NCBI GenBank assembly: GCA_043772005.1
Contig: JAYVGP010000021.1
Coordinates: forward strand, 1-64,000
DNA length: 64,000 nt
Direction: 5' to 3'
DNA from: JAYSSF01 sp043772005
GTDB lineage: Bacteria; Patescibacteriota; Gracilibacteria; Absconditabacterales; Absconditicoccaceae
Shown: positions 18,651 through 29,836 of the stretch, one piece after another
Position numbering within the stretch: position 1 is the stretch's first letter
How the letters are laid out: every line of letters starts with the position of its first letter
Made by a program: the position numbers and the translations under genes
Notes under the pieces: model-generated
The model's input: the letters and a program-made list of their open reading frames with translations, nothing else
Database searches by the model: none
Told to the model about the DNA's origin: nothing

Positions 18651-19037
18651 ATGACACAAGCACAAGAACAGGACGAAGTATTATGGGCACAGTTTATCGA
18701 TGAAACAATCGAATCTGACTGCGTGTATATGCTGGTTGACGCTGACACGAACTATGCTGTCCTCACGCCTGAGTGAGCTAAAGGCGAGGAAGAGCAACCT
18801 GTCTACTTTGCTTTTTCCAGCAAGAAGTTAGCAGATCTTGCAGTAGCAAATGGATTTGATGATTGTAGTATTGTGGCACTGGAACATGCACACTTCCTCC
18901 AGTTTCTCCAAGAGCTTCACAATGACGATATTGGTATCATGCTCAATCCTCATGCACCTGACATGATGGGTGAAGAGTATGATGCTGGGGATGTCTACAA
19001 TGAACTTGGTGAAGCATGGGAGATGTTTGAAGACTAA
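18651..19037 (+). CDS. DUF2750-like protein
   Basis: A 128-residue acidic protein. The pattern of LWAQFIDETIESDCVYMLVDADTNYAVLTPEGAKG, PVYFAFSSKKLADLAVANGF, then SIVALEHAHFLQFLQELHNDDIGIMLNPHAP recalls the DUF2750 family (x-W-x-L-x-D, VW, then FxxxWLPxLxxDxIxVGVN). The function of that family is unknown. The sequence TATAAT ends two bases before the ATG, suggesting a leaderless mRNA. A palindromic repeat follows the stop. Confidence 0.55.
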
Positions 19038-19096
19038 TCCCTCCGCCTTCGGCACCTCCTTTATGCTCGCTAGAGTACTTTATCAAGGGAGATTTT
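19035..19096. repeat. Dispersed repeat element, copy 1
   Basis: The gap after the DUF2750-like gene reads ATCCCTCCGCCTTCGGC then ACCTCCTTTAT and, after an insertion, CTTTATCAAGGGAG. The same blocks occur at 40585-40700 beside a DUF559 gene, there more compactly and also inverted. It behaves like a short dispersed palindromic element. Confidence 0.55.
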
Positions 19097-19120
19097 AAAT
19101 GTAGTATCTTCAATTATATC

Positions 19121-20056
19121 ATGAAAAAATATCTCATTTGAAGTGCTGCTATCGTATTATCATTGTTGTCATTATCTACTGTCGTAGTGCAAGCTGCATG
19201 GGATAGTTGAATCGTATGAAGTGGTAAAATCAGTATAGCTGACACAAAGCAATTTATGACAATTCCTTTGTCTCGCTCATGGCTTGAGATGAACAGTGTT
19301 GATTATCTGATTACAGAGGGCTGGAGATACTCGATAGAGGAAACCTCTATTCACAAGCTCGTTAGTCATGGTTCTGTCGACTATGCAGTGCCATACGGGA
19401 CTCCCATCTATGCTCCTACTGATGGATGGATCCATGCTTCATACTATAACACGACATTATGAGCAGTAGGAAAGCGTCAGATGTATCAAGGTAAGACACT
19501 CAATTATGGGTTATGATATTGGGTGCAAATCATTCGTCCTGATCCACAAGATCCATTCAACACTGACAAGATTACATTTATCCAGCTTGCGCACCTGAGT
19601 AGATTCAGTCCTAGTGTGGCAGAGACTATCGCATGACTATCATATATCTACGATGCAGGAGAAGACGCCATCAAGATCAATAATTACTCCCTCTCTAGTC
19701 AGGATCTCGCAGATATTGTCAGAGGTAAAAGCGTCTCACATATCATTCCGATCAAACAATGAGACCTCATCGGATATGTAGGTAACTCATGACTCGAACA
19801 AGGTGAAGATGTAGGACCCCGATATAAGCCCAAATCACATATCAAAGATCCTCGTAACTCTCGAGATGAACCACATATCCATGTCAATATCTACAAGAGG
19901 TCTCTGGATGGTAGCAAGAAGCGATGATCAATACAAGATCCCTATTATCTCCAAACTACAGCAGATAGATATCCTACTCATATCAATGGATTGACTCTGA
20001 CTTCCTGACATTTATTCAAGTCCTTTGATGGTAAGCTTCCGGATTATGCAAAGTAA
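19121..20056 (+). CDS. Secreted M23-family metallopeptidase
   Basis: A 311-residue exported protein (signal peptide with UGA-encoded Gly, ending VVVQAAW). The LytM/M23 zinc site is visible: KLVSHGSVDYAVPYGTPIYAPTDG contains HxxxD, and EPHIHVNIY contains HxH. These peptidases cut peptidoglycan cross-bridges, or act as regulators when degenerate; all ligands are present here. The loop between the motifs is long and charged. TTATATC directly precedes the ATG, so the mRNA may be leaderless. Probably monocistronic. Confidence 0.88.
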
Positions 20057-20089
20057 TACTATTTTATATTACTAATATATTTATACATT

Positions 20090-21340
20090 ATGAAACTATC
20101 AACACTATTTACTAAAACTCGCAAAGATAATCCAACAGGTGAAGAAAGTACCAATGCAAAGCTTCTTCTCAGAGCATGATTTGTCTATAAAGAGATGGCA
20201 GGAGTCTATACATTTCTTCCATTATGACTGAGGGTTCTCACTAAAATTGAAAATATTATCCGTAAGCATATGGATACCGTAGGTACAGAGATGCTAATGA
20301 CTGCTCTTGCTCCAAGAGAAAACTGGGAAGCTACAGGCAGAATTGATAGTGTCGATGTACTCATGAAAACGATGTGAGCCAACGATATCTCTCGTAGTAA
20401 ATCAACCAACGAATATATTCTCAATTGTACTCATGAAGATATGGTCACACCAATCGTCAAATCATATATCAACTCATATAAAGATCTTCCAGTTACAGTC
20501 TATCAAATTCAAAATAAGTTTAGAAACGAAGCAAGAGCCAAAAGTGGAATCATGAGAGGAAGGGAATTTCGTATGAAAGATCTGTATAGTTTTCACCCTG
20601 ATCAAGATTCCTTTGCGGCATATTACGAGCAAGTAAAGCAGGTATATGTGAAGATCTTTGAGGAGTTGTGAATCGGTGATGATACATATGTGACGATGGC
20701 GAGTGGTGGAGATTTTACTCAAAGATACAGTCATGAGTTTCAGACGCTATGTGAAGTAGGTGAAGATAGCATCTACATCGACAGAGTCACAAAACAAGCC
20801 ATCAACGAGGAAGTGTGGAATGATGAGACTCGCGCTTTATTTGCTCCTGATACACAATTTGAACTTGCTACAGCGAGCGAAGTAGGTAATATTTTTCCGC
20901 TTGAGAGTAAGTTCTCCAATGCGATCGACTTCCAGTATATTGATCAAAACAATACCAAGCAGGCTATCGTGATGGGTAGTTATGGTATCTGACCAAGTCG
21001 TACAATGGGAGTGATTGTTGAGAAGTTTCATGATGATAAAGGTATCATCTGGCCAGAAAACATCGCACCATTTACTCATGTGATTATCCCGATTGGTGAA
21101 ACCGCAACAGTCAAATGATTTGAACTTTATAGCAAATTACTGGAGCAGTGAGTGGATGTAGCTATTGACGATAGAAATGAGTGACCTGGGTCCAAATTTA
21201 AAGACGCAGATCTCATCGGATATCCATACCAGATCGTAATTTCTGATAAGACCCTTGAGCACTGACCAAACATGGTAGAGTTTATCGCGAGAGCCACTGG
21301 AGAGAAGAAGATTGTGAGTGCAGTAGAAGAGTTGTTTTAG
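20090..21340 (+). CDS. proS: Prolyl-tRNA synthetase, short form
   Basis: A 416-residue class II synthetase that charges tRNA-Pro. Visible are LLRAGFVYKEMAGVYTFLPLGLRVLTKIE (motif 1 region), QIQNKFRNEARAKSGIMRGREFRMKDLYSFH (motif 2) and MGSYGIGPSRTMGVIVE (motif 3), where the central Gly of GIGPSR is UGA. A C-terminal anticodon-binding domain follows (FTHVIIPIG...FKDADLIGYPYQIVIS). Only about 40 residues link motifs 2 and 3 beyond the core, so the ~180-residue INS editing domain of most bacterial ProRS is absent. Good full-length fit to INS-less forms. Confidence 0.93.
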
Positions 21341-21352
21341 GGATCTGAAATT

Positions 21353-21378
21353 GATGAATGAAAATTCATCTTTTTTTC
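21353..21378 (+). terminator. Terminator of proS
   Basis: The stem GATGAAT / ATTCATC with a GAAA tetraloop is followed by TTTTTTTC, 12 bases after the stop. Confidence 0.85.
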
Positions 21379-21429
21379 TCATAAAAATCATTATACTACG
21401 AATAATTTTACAATTGTGTCATTAAATCA

Positions 21430-22899
21430 ATGTCTAATCAAACAAGCCCAGTTATTATGCGTTTTGATAACGTATCATTTGCCTACGATGAGAAGAAAGT
21501 AATTCTTGAATATTCAGACTTCTCCATCCGTGAAAATACTAAGATTACTATCATGGGTCAGAACGGTGCTGGTAAATCTACAATCTTCAAGATGATCTTA
21601 GGTGAGCTCAAACCTCAAGTTGGTAATATTCATATCGCTAAAGATAAGAAGATCGCGATCTCTCGCCAAGTTATCCCCAGAGATCAACTTGATCTGACCG
21701 TGAGCGAGTGGTTTGCAACTGCATTTCATGATATTAATTATCAGCTCGATCGCGATATCGACAAAGTCTTGATCGAAGTCAGTCTTACTAATACTGACCA
21801 CAATAAGAAGTTGAGAGATTTTTCTGGCTGACAACAAGCTCGTTTACTGCTTGCTTATGCGTTGATCCAGAATCCTGATATCTTGCTCCTCGATGAGCCA
21901 ACTAATAACTTAGATGGAGATGGGATCGGTAACTTGATCGGGTTCCTGCTATGATATACTAAGACAGTAGTAGTCATCTCGCATGATGCAGATTTCCTTA
22001 ATATGTTTACCGACGGAGTACTCTATCTCAATGTTCACCTCAAAAAAGTAGAGCAGTTCTGGTGAGATTACTATGAGGTTGTCGATCAGATCGCTCGTCA
22101 GATCGAACGTGATGAGATGAATAACGCTCGTATGGAAAAGGAAATCCAAGACAAAAAAGATAAAGTCAACTTCTTTGCCAATAAATGAGGTAAGATGCGT
22201 AAACTCGCGAGTAAGTTTCGTGATGATATCGAGGATGCTGAAGATAGTAAGGTAGAAGTCAGAAGAGATGACAAAACGATCACGGCATTTGAGATCCCAT
22301 TTGAAAACCTCAATGGCCCAATCGTCACGATCAATAACGTATCGCTCATGTGACTGGATCGGAATCCTGAATCTCATAAGCTCGACCTCGAACTGAGGAA
22401 ATGAGATAGAATCTTACTCAAATGACCAAACGGTATTGGTAAAACTACACTCCTACGCAGACTTGTAAACGCGCACGATGGTGACGCGACAATCCATGAT
22501 GATGTTAGAGTATGATATTATAGCCAAGATTTTAATGCGCTGGATATGGATATGGTGGTGTGGGATGCGTTACGCGAGATGTCTGAGGCAATTACAGATC
22601 AAGATGCGTATCGTGTAGCTGCACAGTTCTTGCTCAAGGGCGATATCCTCAAGAATACAGTATCATCACTATCAGAAGGCCAGAAAGGCTTGCTGTGTTA
22701 TGCGAGATTTGTGATTCAGCAGCCACATTTATTGATCCTTGATGAGCCGACTAATCATATCAACTTCCGTCACTTACCAGTGATCGCAGAAGCAATCAGC
22801 AAGTATAAGGGAGCGATTATTATGGTATCACACGATCAGTGATTTGTTGATCAACTTGATGATGTGAAGATTGTCGATTTGGGAAGATTGAGAAAATAG
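21430..22899 (+). CDS. ABC-F family ATPase
   Basis: A 489-residue soluble protein with two ABC ATPase domains and no membrane segments, the ABC-F layout (ribosome-associated translation factors such as EttA, or antibiotic-resistance factors). Domain 1 has Walker A GQNGAGKST, signature DFSGGQQARL (second Gly UGA) and Walker B ILLLDEPTNNLD. Domain 2 has Walker A GPNGIGKTT, signature SLSEGQKGLL and Walker B LLILDEPTNHIN. The linker between them is charged and helical (ERDEMNNARMEKEIQDKKDK). The subtype cannot be fixed by eye. Confidence 0.92.
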
Positions 22900-22908
22900 G
22901 ATAATAAA

Positions 22909-22935
22909 AATCTACTCATGAGGAGTAGATTTTTT
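22909..22935. terminator. Bidirectional terminator
   Basis: The stem TCTACTC / GAGTAGA with loop ATGAG is flanked by AAAAA on the left and TTTTTTG on the right. It ends the ABC-F transcript. It also overlaps the last codons of the convergent MFS gene, whose stop is at 22912. Confidence 0.75.
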
Positions 22936-24060
22936 GTTAGTTTGATAGAGCTTCCACTGAATAAATCATCACAAGATGAGAAACACCCCAACCATCACTA
23001 CAAACATCGTTTGAAGTCAGAACTGGTCTCATATCCATCACTGTAGCGGTAGCGCGACCGCAAAGATGATACGATGGATCATACTCATACTGGACAATGT
23101 AGTGGCTCTCAGTGAACTGTCGATCTGCTGGTTGACATAGTACGTAGACAGTGTCGATTGGATTCATCTGACGCTAAATGCGATACAAATACCCAAGAAT
23201 GCAATCAGCCAGTGAGTACCTCGTGATAGTAGTACAAATGCAAGTATGATGGCTGTAAGAAATAATACCAAACCACGATCACGACCGAAATACTCATCAT
23301 AGTGATGTGATAATATACTACCTCATGCAACAAATACTCTTGCCAATCACCATAGCACACCAAACCATGCGATCGGAGCACCAAGCTGTTCGAGCCACTG
23401 CTGCTGTGACCATACGAGTGAATAGGTCGAATATGCGATAATGCCAGTATAGAGCACCAGCCACAAGATATATGGGTTGCGACGAAATACTGATATTACT
23501 TGCTTACTATCATTGAGGATATGGTAGGTTTGATCTGCATGAGATGGATGTCTGACTTCTTCCAGCGACCGAGCCAATGGTAGTCCTGCTCCGATAATCG
23601 CAGCACTAATCAGCCACAAGATATCCATACCATAATATGCTCCGATCCATCATCAGATGATACCTGCGATCACTCATGCAGCATCTCAGGCAAATCATAG
23701 TCTTCATTCTCGCTTTTTGGCTGCTTCGGGTTTGCCTCACTGGACGAGTGTATCATACAGCAGAGCACTATCGCTACCCGAGATACATGCATATCCACAT
23801 GCGAGTATAACCTCTGCAATCGCAAACGTGATGAAGCTATTACCCAGTCGATATGCCAGATATCACGCTACCAAAATGCTGTATCAGATGGCAATCGAGT
23901 GCTTCCTCCCAAATCTATCACTAATATATCCTGTAGGTATCTCAAGCGAAAATAGTGCGACTGAGAAGATCGACTGGAGTAACATGATCTGTGTCAGACT
24001 GAGTCCATGTTGGGTATAGAACAACGCAATCACTGGCACAATCAGTGACATACTCCTCAT
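22912..24060 (-). CDS. Major facilitator superfamily transporter
   Basis: A 382-residue, 11-12 helix membrane protein. The MFS signature between helices 2 and 3 is TGYISDRFGRKHSIAIG. The second half has a matching GWIGDQFGLQ. The C-terminal half depends on reading through several UGA codons (for example SVRGIQSTLSTYYVNQQ). The short out-of-frame ORF at 22937-23167 is therefore only a shadow. The family motif suggests helix 1 starts before ATG 24060 (NTRKLVILKLMRSMS), so a non-AUG start such as ATT 24126 is possible. The substrate is unknown. It follows the HAD-like gene in the same frame. Confidence 0.85.
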
Positions 24061-24132
24061 GAGTTTGAGGATGACGAGTTTTCGAGTGTTCTTTTTGTTC
24101 CAGGGGGTTTTCTTCTTTGATATAATGGCGTC

Positions 24133-24840
24133 TTAGTGATTTTGTATTGAGATTCAAGTAGTGAGATTGAGCTCTCATCCGTAGCAGAGATGTTTTGGAA
24201 TACTAATTCATTTATCTTGTTGTTCAAACTGTGGCCCAATAATATCATCTATTAAGATGAACTGATGATCAGGGTATTGTTCTTGGATACGTAGGTAAGC
24301 GTTTACTTTTTGATTGTGTCAATCATGTTCCTGATTTCATCGAATATGTTCATCATTATATCAAATCATCCATGAATCATTTTTTGCTGAGAAGATATAT
24401 CACTGATTAAATCAATAACTATCTTTTTTATAGAACTCACTTTCAAGATAGTCTTGCGATCTTGCGGAACAAATGCCGAAAATAATGCCCGGAATCAATT
24501 GTTTGATTGTATCGTTAGTATGAGAGAATCATGGCCTAAGGATATTTTTGCCATATTCGGTTAGAGTATCATCAATATCTCGTAGTAATACTATGGGTTT
24601 CGCAACATCTAAATTATTCAAGATATGTGACAATTTGGTAATTATTAGTTCATAAAATGAACACTCTTTTTCAATATAGCGATTGAGTGATGTAATAATA
24701 TCGTCATGAGAGTAGTATTCCCCATCAGATTTTGCCTTAGAAGAAAGTAACTTACCAAGCTCGATTTTCATAGTATAATCAAATCCTCAGCGAAGATTGC
24801 TACATCATATTGTAATCACTTCTGAAAGTTTCGAACTCAT
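24133..24840 (-). CDS. HAD-like phosphatase family protein
   Basis: A 235-residue protein. The segment PIVLLRDIDDTLTEYG has the HAD motif I (DxDxT), whose first Asp is the nucleophile. FGICSAR could be motif II (S/T). Near the end, QFILIDDIIGPQFE could be motif IV (DD). Five UGA glycines lie in the C-terminal half. ATG 24840 (MSSKLSEVITIGCSNLRGG) is preferred over the internal ATG 24771. The substrate is unknown; the protein precedes the MFS transporter on the same strand. Confidence 0.6.
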
Positions 24841-24889
24841 GATTCAAATTATAACTATTTGACATTATGAATCAATAATATTTAAGATA

Positions 24890-27800
24890 TTACTTCACCA
24901 CGGCGCCATCTTTGAGTCTAATGACATCATCTGCAAACTGGAGCAGTGACTTATCATGCTCGATCATCAAGATGGTATCACCTCTATCCAAGAAATGCTT
25001 GAGGACATATAACAGCTTCTGGATATCTTCTGGATGAAGTCCTACTGTAGGTTCATCGAGAAAGTAGATGGAGTGGCCTTTATATTGTTTGAGGAGATGC
25101 TTAACCAGCTTGAGTCTTTGAGATTCTCATCATGAGAGGGTATGAGCTGCTTGACCAAGCTTAATGTATCCCAGTCCGATGTCTACCATAATCCTCAACT
25201 CATCTTCGATAAACCCGATCTCGGAGAAGAAGTCATGGGCTTCGTGGACATACATCTCGAGGATCTCATTAATGGTCTTGCCATGCCAGCGCACAGTCAG
25301 GATCTCTGATTTATACCTCTTACCCTTACATAGTGTACATGGGACATAGGTGTCAGGAAGGAACTGAAGCTCCACCTTTTTGATACCATAACCGTCACAT
25401 TCGGGACAGCATCATTTATCAGAGTTGAACGAGAAGTAGGAGTCCGTAAATCATAGGATCTTGGCATCCTGCGTACCAGCAAACATCTTACGGATATTAT
25501 CAAATACCCCGATAAAGGTTGCAGGACAGCTACGAGGCGTCTTACCAATGCTGGATTGGTCGACATAGATCACGTTGGATACCGTATCGTAGCCAGTGAT
25601 GTCAGTCACTTTGATCTCCTCCATAAACTTGACCATCGCTTGTGTCTCCATCTCAGCGTATTCTTCTTTGCGTACGGCGGTCGAGGTGAGAATATCCTTC
25701 CACGCAATACCCTTTTGCATCATGGCCAGACGGATATATCACTGGACGTACTTGAGTCTATCTTCGAGGAACTTGTACAGCGTATGATACATCAGTGTCG
25801 TCTTACCTGCACCACTCGGACCAGTGATAATCGTAAAACTACCTAGTCTGACTGCTGCATCGATATGCTTGAGGTTATGTTCGTGTGCACCAGTGATGCT
25901 GAGTCTATATGGTGATGGGAGGTGGTCAAATTTGATCTTCACTTCTTTGCGACCAGTGACGTACTGAGCGGTGAGTGTGTCAGTCTTTATGAAGTCAGGA
26001 TATGGTCCAGAGAATACGAGCTCTCCTCAGAAATCTCCCGCACCAGGACCAATCTCTACCACCCAGTCAGATGACTGGATAAACTCTTCATTATGTTCTA
26101 CGACCACGATGGTATTACCCATATCTTTGAGTGATCTGATGGCAGTGATCACTCTCTGGATCTCATCATCATCAAGTCCGATCGTAGGTTCATCCAAGAC
26201 ATACATAATACCAGTCAGCTTATTACCCAGTTGCTTGGCGAGTCTGAGTCTCTGGATCTCTCATCATGAGAGGGTATCCATACTACGAGCCAGGTTGATA
26301 TATGCGAGTCACAGGTTTTGGATCGTCTGAGATCTCTCGAGCAGTGGTCATAAGATACGATCGATGAGCTGGATTGGTTTGATAGTTGTTTCTTTGTATG
26401 TTTCGAGAAATTGGACTAAGTCGCGGATGGGGAGTTTTTGGAGTTGTGCGAGGTTATAACGATTTTGTTTTACATCTTCTGATAATTCTAAAAACACATT
26501 CAAACTCTCCGGTCTGAGTCTGTCTCCATGACACGCTTCACATGGCTTGAGGTTAAACATACTCTGGAAGTCGACACCGAGGACTCATTTATTATATTGA
26601 GAGGTGAGGATATCATTGAGTCCACGATAAGTGATTGTCATATATTTGCCTCATTGAGCGATACGCAGTTGCTCACCATCACCATCAATCACTACCTTGA
26701 TGAAATACTCAGGTAAGTCAGACCATCTGGATTTATCATTGATACCATATTTTTGTGCGAGTTTGGCGAGGATCTGCTGACCTAGTGACGAGTCCTTCCA
26801 TGGGATGATCGCTTCCATATACGGTGATGCAGTATCAATCACGGCTGTTAAGTCCACGTCGAGCGTCTCACCAATACCATGACAGGTCGGACACGCTCCC
26901 TCGATACGGTTGGGTGAGAAGTGCTGCGTTGTAAATTCAGGATAAGTGATATTACAGTGAGGGCAGAAGATTTTGTCAGTATATCGGGAGATCGTCTGAC
27001 TGCTGTCGTAGACATCCTTACCAATCTTCATACTTGCTCAGTCATCCACATCTGCTCACTCCAGTGTCTGATAAATACCAAACTTGGTTCATTCGTTGAG
27101 GAGTTTGACGATATCTTCACGCATACGATCATGATTTTCATCGCTAACGGTGATACGATCGAAGATCCCATATACCTTGATTGGGAAGAACTTATCAGGG
27201 ATTGCAGGACTTTCAAGGTAGAAATACTCAACGATCGAGGTATCCTCGAGTAGTGTCAGGTATCTGGTATATCATTCGCTGCGATCCATACGAGTACGAT
27301 TACGCTTGATGAATTTTTGAAACTCTTTGAGATTATCGTAATTACCTATTTCTTGGAGGATATAAATTTTCTCCTCACGATGCTGGTCGTAGATCTGTTT
27401 CATGATTCCTTCTACTGACTGGGCACGGATTGGCTCTCCACAGCTATAGCAGTACGCATCTCATACCTTAGCATAGAGCAGTCTGAGATAATCATCGATT
27501 TCCGTCAGCGTACCGACAGATGATCTGACATTACCCACACGCTTGTTCTGCTCGATGGCGACTGCTGGTGACAGTCCTGAGCTATACTCGATTTCAGGTT
27601 TTGCTCCCAAGTTAAAAAACTGTCTGAGATAACTACTCAGCGACTCAATGTAGCGGAACTGCCCCTCTTTATATAATGTATCAAAGGCAAAGCTGGACTT
27701 ACCACTACCACTCACACCAGTAACGGTGATGATTTGATTTTTGGGTAGATCAATATCAATCCCTTTGAGATTGTTGGTAGTGACACCCTTGAGAATGATC

Positions 27801-27913
27801 TTCTCGCCGGGAGGAGTATGAATATAATCCGGATTATGAATATGAATCGGCTGACTAAAAACTTCGATATGGTCAGAGTCGTATGTTTTGCGCTTAAGTG
27901 CTTGTCTTGCCAT
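24890..27913 (-). CDS. uvrA: Excinuclease ABC subunit A
   Basis: A 1007-residue UvrA, the damage-recognition ATPase of nucleotide excision repair. The first Walker A is VTGVSGSGKSSFAFDTLYKEG and the second is ITGPSGAGKTTLMYHTLY. Both ABC signatures read TLSGGE with each GG encoded UGA-UGA (about 25126-25140 and 26256-26270), strong evidence for recoding. Zinc-finger pairs are CPHC...CPTC and CPEC...CTLC. The N-terminus has about 40 residues (including MARQALKRKTYDSDHIEVFS) before the usual start. It is full length, unlike the UvrB at the window's end. Confidence 0.96.
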
Positions 27914-28002
27914 ATAGTGAGTGTAGAAGTGTATAAAATTATAAGTTCTCTGCGAACCAAGGTGACTCTCAAGTATATGGTGATTGGATAGTAAATTGCA
28001 AG

Positions 28003-28040
28003 AAGAAAAAACCCAACTGAATAAAAATTCAGCTGGGTTA
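28003..28040 (-). terminator. Terminator downstream of the 28-kb gene pair
   Basis: On the minus strand the imperfect 12-bp stem ACCCAGCTGAAT / ATTCAGTTGGGT with loop TTTT is followed by TTTTTTCTTC. It ends the transcript of the genes at 28075-28935. Confidence 0.75.
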
Positions 28041-28074
28041 GTGTGAGATTCTCGTGTCAGGAGATTAGATTAAT

Positions 28075-28596
28075 CTATACTGGAGTGTAAAAGTTAATTA
28101 CACTACCAAATTTTTCTTTTTCTTTTTCGTCGTGAAAGAAAGACCAATCTAAGGTTGCTAATAGTTGTCCTTCCTCTTTTTGGTAGTATACTAATACTAC
28201 TTTTTGACCAATTACTTTTTTAGCATAGTGCTCATCACAATACACTAAATTGAATTGTACTAATTTTTTCCTAAGGTCGGATTCAGAAGACACTGGACCC
28301 AAAATAGATCCTATGTGAGACTTAGGTTCTCCAAAGTATGAATGAATTATTCCATACCCTGGGTTTTTTTTAATTTTCTCTAATTGCTTGAAGCACTCAT
28401 CCCTACTAACTATAAGTACTTTTATCACCTTAGCATCTTTTTGACTTCGTACTACCGCTCTCACTTCAGAATACCGACCCGAAAGTATTTGGTGTTCATT
28501 TATTTTTTCCCATTGATTGGCAGTAAACTGTTTAATAGGAAGTAAGTAGTTATTAAACACTGTCCCAACTGATGGGACCGTTAGTCGATTTTGCAT
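28075..28596 (-). CDS. Unknown protein of the inverted-repeat cassette
   Basis: A 173-residue protein (MQNRLTVPSVGTVFNNYLLP..., ending KEKFGSVINFYTPV). No family is recognised. It has about ten Gly, all GGN, and no UGA, unlike most moderately expressed genes here. Its codon use (AGT, TTT, AAA rich, with CCC and GGG) also differs. It follows the 28609 gene by 12 bases in the same direction, so the pair is an operon. No signal peptide or membrane helix is visible. Confidence 0.65.
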   Translation of the reverse strand: MQNRLTVPSVGTVFNNYLLPIKQFTANQWEKINEHQILSGRYSEVRAVVRSQKDAKVIKVLIVSRDECFKQLEKIKKNPGYGIIHSYFGEPKSHIGSILGPVSSESDLRKKLVQFNLVYCDEHYAKKVIGQKVVLVYYQKEEGQLLATLDWSFFHDEKEKEKFGSVINFYTPV

Positions 28597-28608
28597 GTTA
28601 TTTTTTGT

Positions 28609-28935
28609 TTAGGAAAGGGTTTGTTTTTGAGAGAAATTTACAGGCATTTTCTCGATAGCCTTTGTCCATAGCGACTCAATTGAGCCACTATATCGAGTGT
28701 ATTTTGCAACGTAGTTGTAGCAAGCATCAATTCGCTTACCACATGTAGTTACAATGACGTACTTCAATTCTTTAGCTGCTTGCTTAGGAATTACAAGGTT
28801 CCATCCTTGTATTTGAAGCTCTTCTCGAATTTGTTTTATTTGAGCAAGTTGAGCTTTTTTATTAGCTCGTTCCTCAGATTTTTCACGGAAAACACGTGAA
28901 TTCGGTAGGGCATTACGCCTAAAATTTAGTCCCAT
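28609..28935 (-). CDS. Unknown basic protein of the inverted-repeat cassette
   Basis: A 108-residue basic protein (MGLNFRRNALPNSRVFREKS..., then NKKAQLAQIKQIREEL, WNLVIPKQAAKELKYVIVTTCGKR). The N-terminal half is Lys/Arg/Glu-rich and helical, as in small nucleic-acid-binding proteins. No family is recognised. Four Gly, no UGA. It is the first gene of the cassette bounded by the TTCTCGTGTCAG repeats. Confidence 0.6.
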   Translation of the reverse strand: MGLNFRRNALPNSRVFREKSEERANKKAQLAQIKQIREELQIQGWNLVIPKQAAKELKYVIVTTCGKRIDACYNYVAKYTRYSGSIESLWTKAIEKMPVNFSQKQTLS

Positions 28936-29029
28936 CTTAGAAAAACGGTTAAGTTTGAAAATAATATAATGTTAAGGTTCTCTGACACGAGAAATAATAA
29001 TATAATCATTTATCAAACAAGGTCAATAC

Positions 29030-29641
29030 TTAATTTGAGATGAGGGTTTGGATTCTGTTAAGATACGAGTCTTGTATTTTTCATTTGGTAGCGATTTGAT
29101 CCCGTATTCATGATTGTTTTAGTGTTTGTTCGAGATTATTACTTTTATTGTATAGCGATTTAAGGTTGGTAATATCTGTTTCAGATAAAATGTATGCACC
29201 AAAGATATAAGATCTTTCATGATTTTTATTTGTTCGTATGAGATTTTCTGGTCTGAGGTCGTCTCGATTACCACTTTTGGTAGATAAGACTTTGTCCCCC
29301 AATCCATTGTATATGCTTTGTACACGATCAGCAAATAATTTGGCTACCGCATGGGGAACATAGATTTCTATTTGTTTAGGCTTAGAGTCTATTAGTCCTA
29401 TAGTACTAATTTTAACACTAGGTTTTCCATTTTTCTTAATTTTAGGGCGGAGTATATATTGTTTTAAGAGATTTATCAGGTCATTATCAATATGTCATCA
29501 ATACATAAAATTATGCATAATATTATTGCTCATTTCTCATTCAGTAGATAAAAGCTTAGCCTTAAATCTTGGAGATAATATGTCTCATTGATCGGAGATC
29601 ATATATTCTGAGTTAGAATATTTTTTTCGCTCTATGTTCAT
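29030..29641 (-). CDS. HNH-like uncharacterised protein
   Basis: A 203-residue protein. The segment KVLSTKSGNRDDLRPENLIRTNKNH resembles the second half of an HNH nuclease site (xDGxxxNNRxxNLR), but the first His-rich strand is not clear, so catalysis is uncertain. UGA glycines are present (QGDI, TEGEM, YGGH), so unlike the adjacent cassette it is adapted to the local code. It may belong to the same accessory island. Confidence 0.45.
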
Positions 29642-29766
29642 TAAAATTTTGGTACTTTATATAAAAAAATTAATAATGTATTATTAATAATCTATCTATC
29701 AAAAGTCAATAAAAAAATTATCACTATATTATTATATGGCAATAGATAATAATATATATAAAATAT

Positions 29767-29795
29767 TTGACAAATAATATGTTTATGAATATAAT
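29767..29795 (+). promoter_or_regulatory. Perfect sigma-70 consensus promoter
   Basis: TTGACA (29767-29772), a 17-base spacer, and TATAAT (29790-29795). The next gene starts at 29837, giving a leader of about 35 bases. The region around it is extremely AT-rich. A full consensus implies strong constitutive expression of the surface protein that follows. Confidence 0.85.
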
Positions 29796-29836
29796 GTATT
29801 TGTAATCTTTATTTATTACTTAATTCTACACCAATT

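Larger units (their letters stand above)
28049..28993. repeat. 12-bp inverted repeats flanking a two-gene cassette
   Basis: TTCTCGTGTCAG at 28049-28060 is repeated exactly in inverse orientation at 28982-28993 (CTGACACGAGAA). The pair encloses two minus-strand genes that have no UGA codons, with only 14 and 46 bases between each repeat and the nearest gene end. This is the layout of a small mobile or exchangeable cassette. No transposase is present, and target-site duplications are not obvious. Confidence 0.6.

Noticed and set aside
22937..23167. 76-residue minus-strand ORF between the ABC-F and MFS genes
   Set aside because: It is out of frame inside the MFS gene, which continues through several UGA codons with clear membrane helices to 22912.
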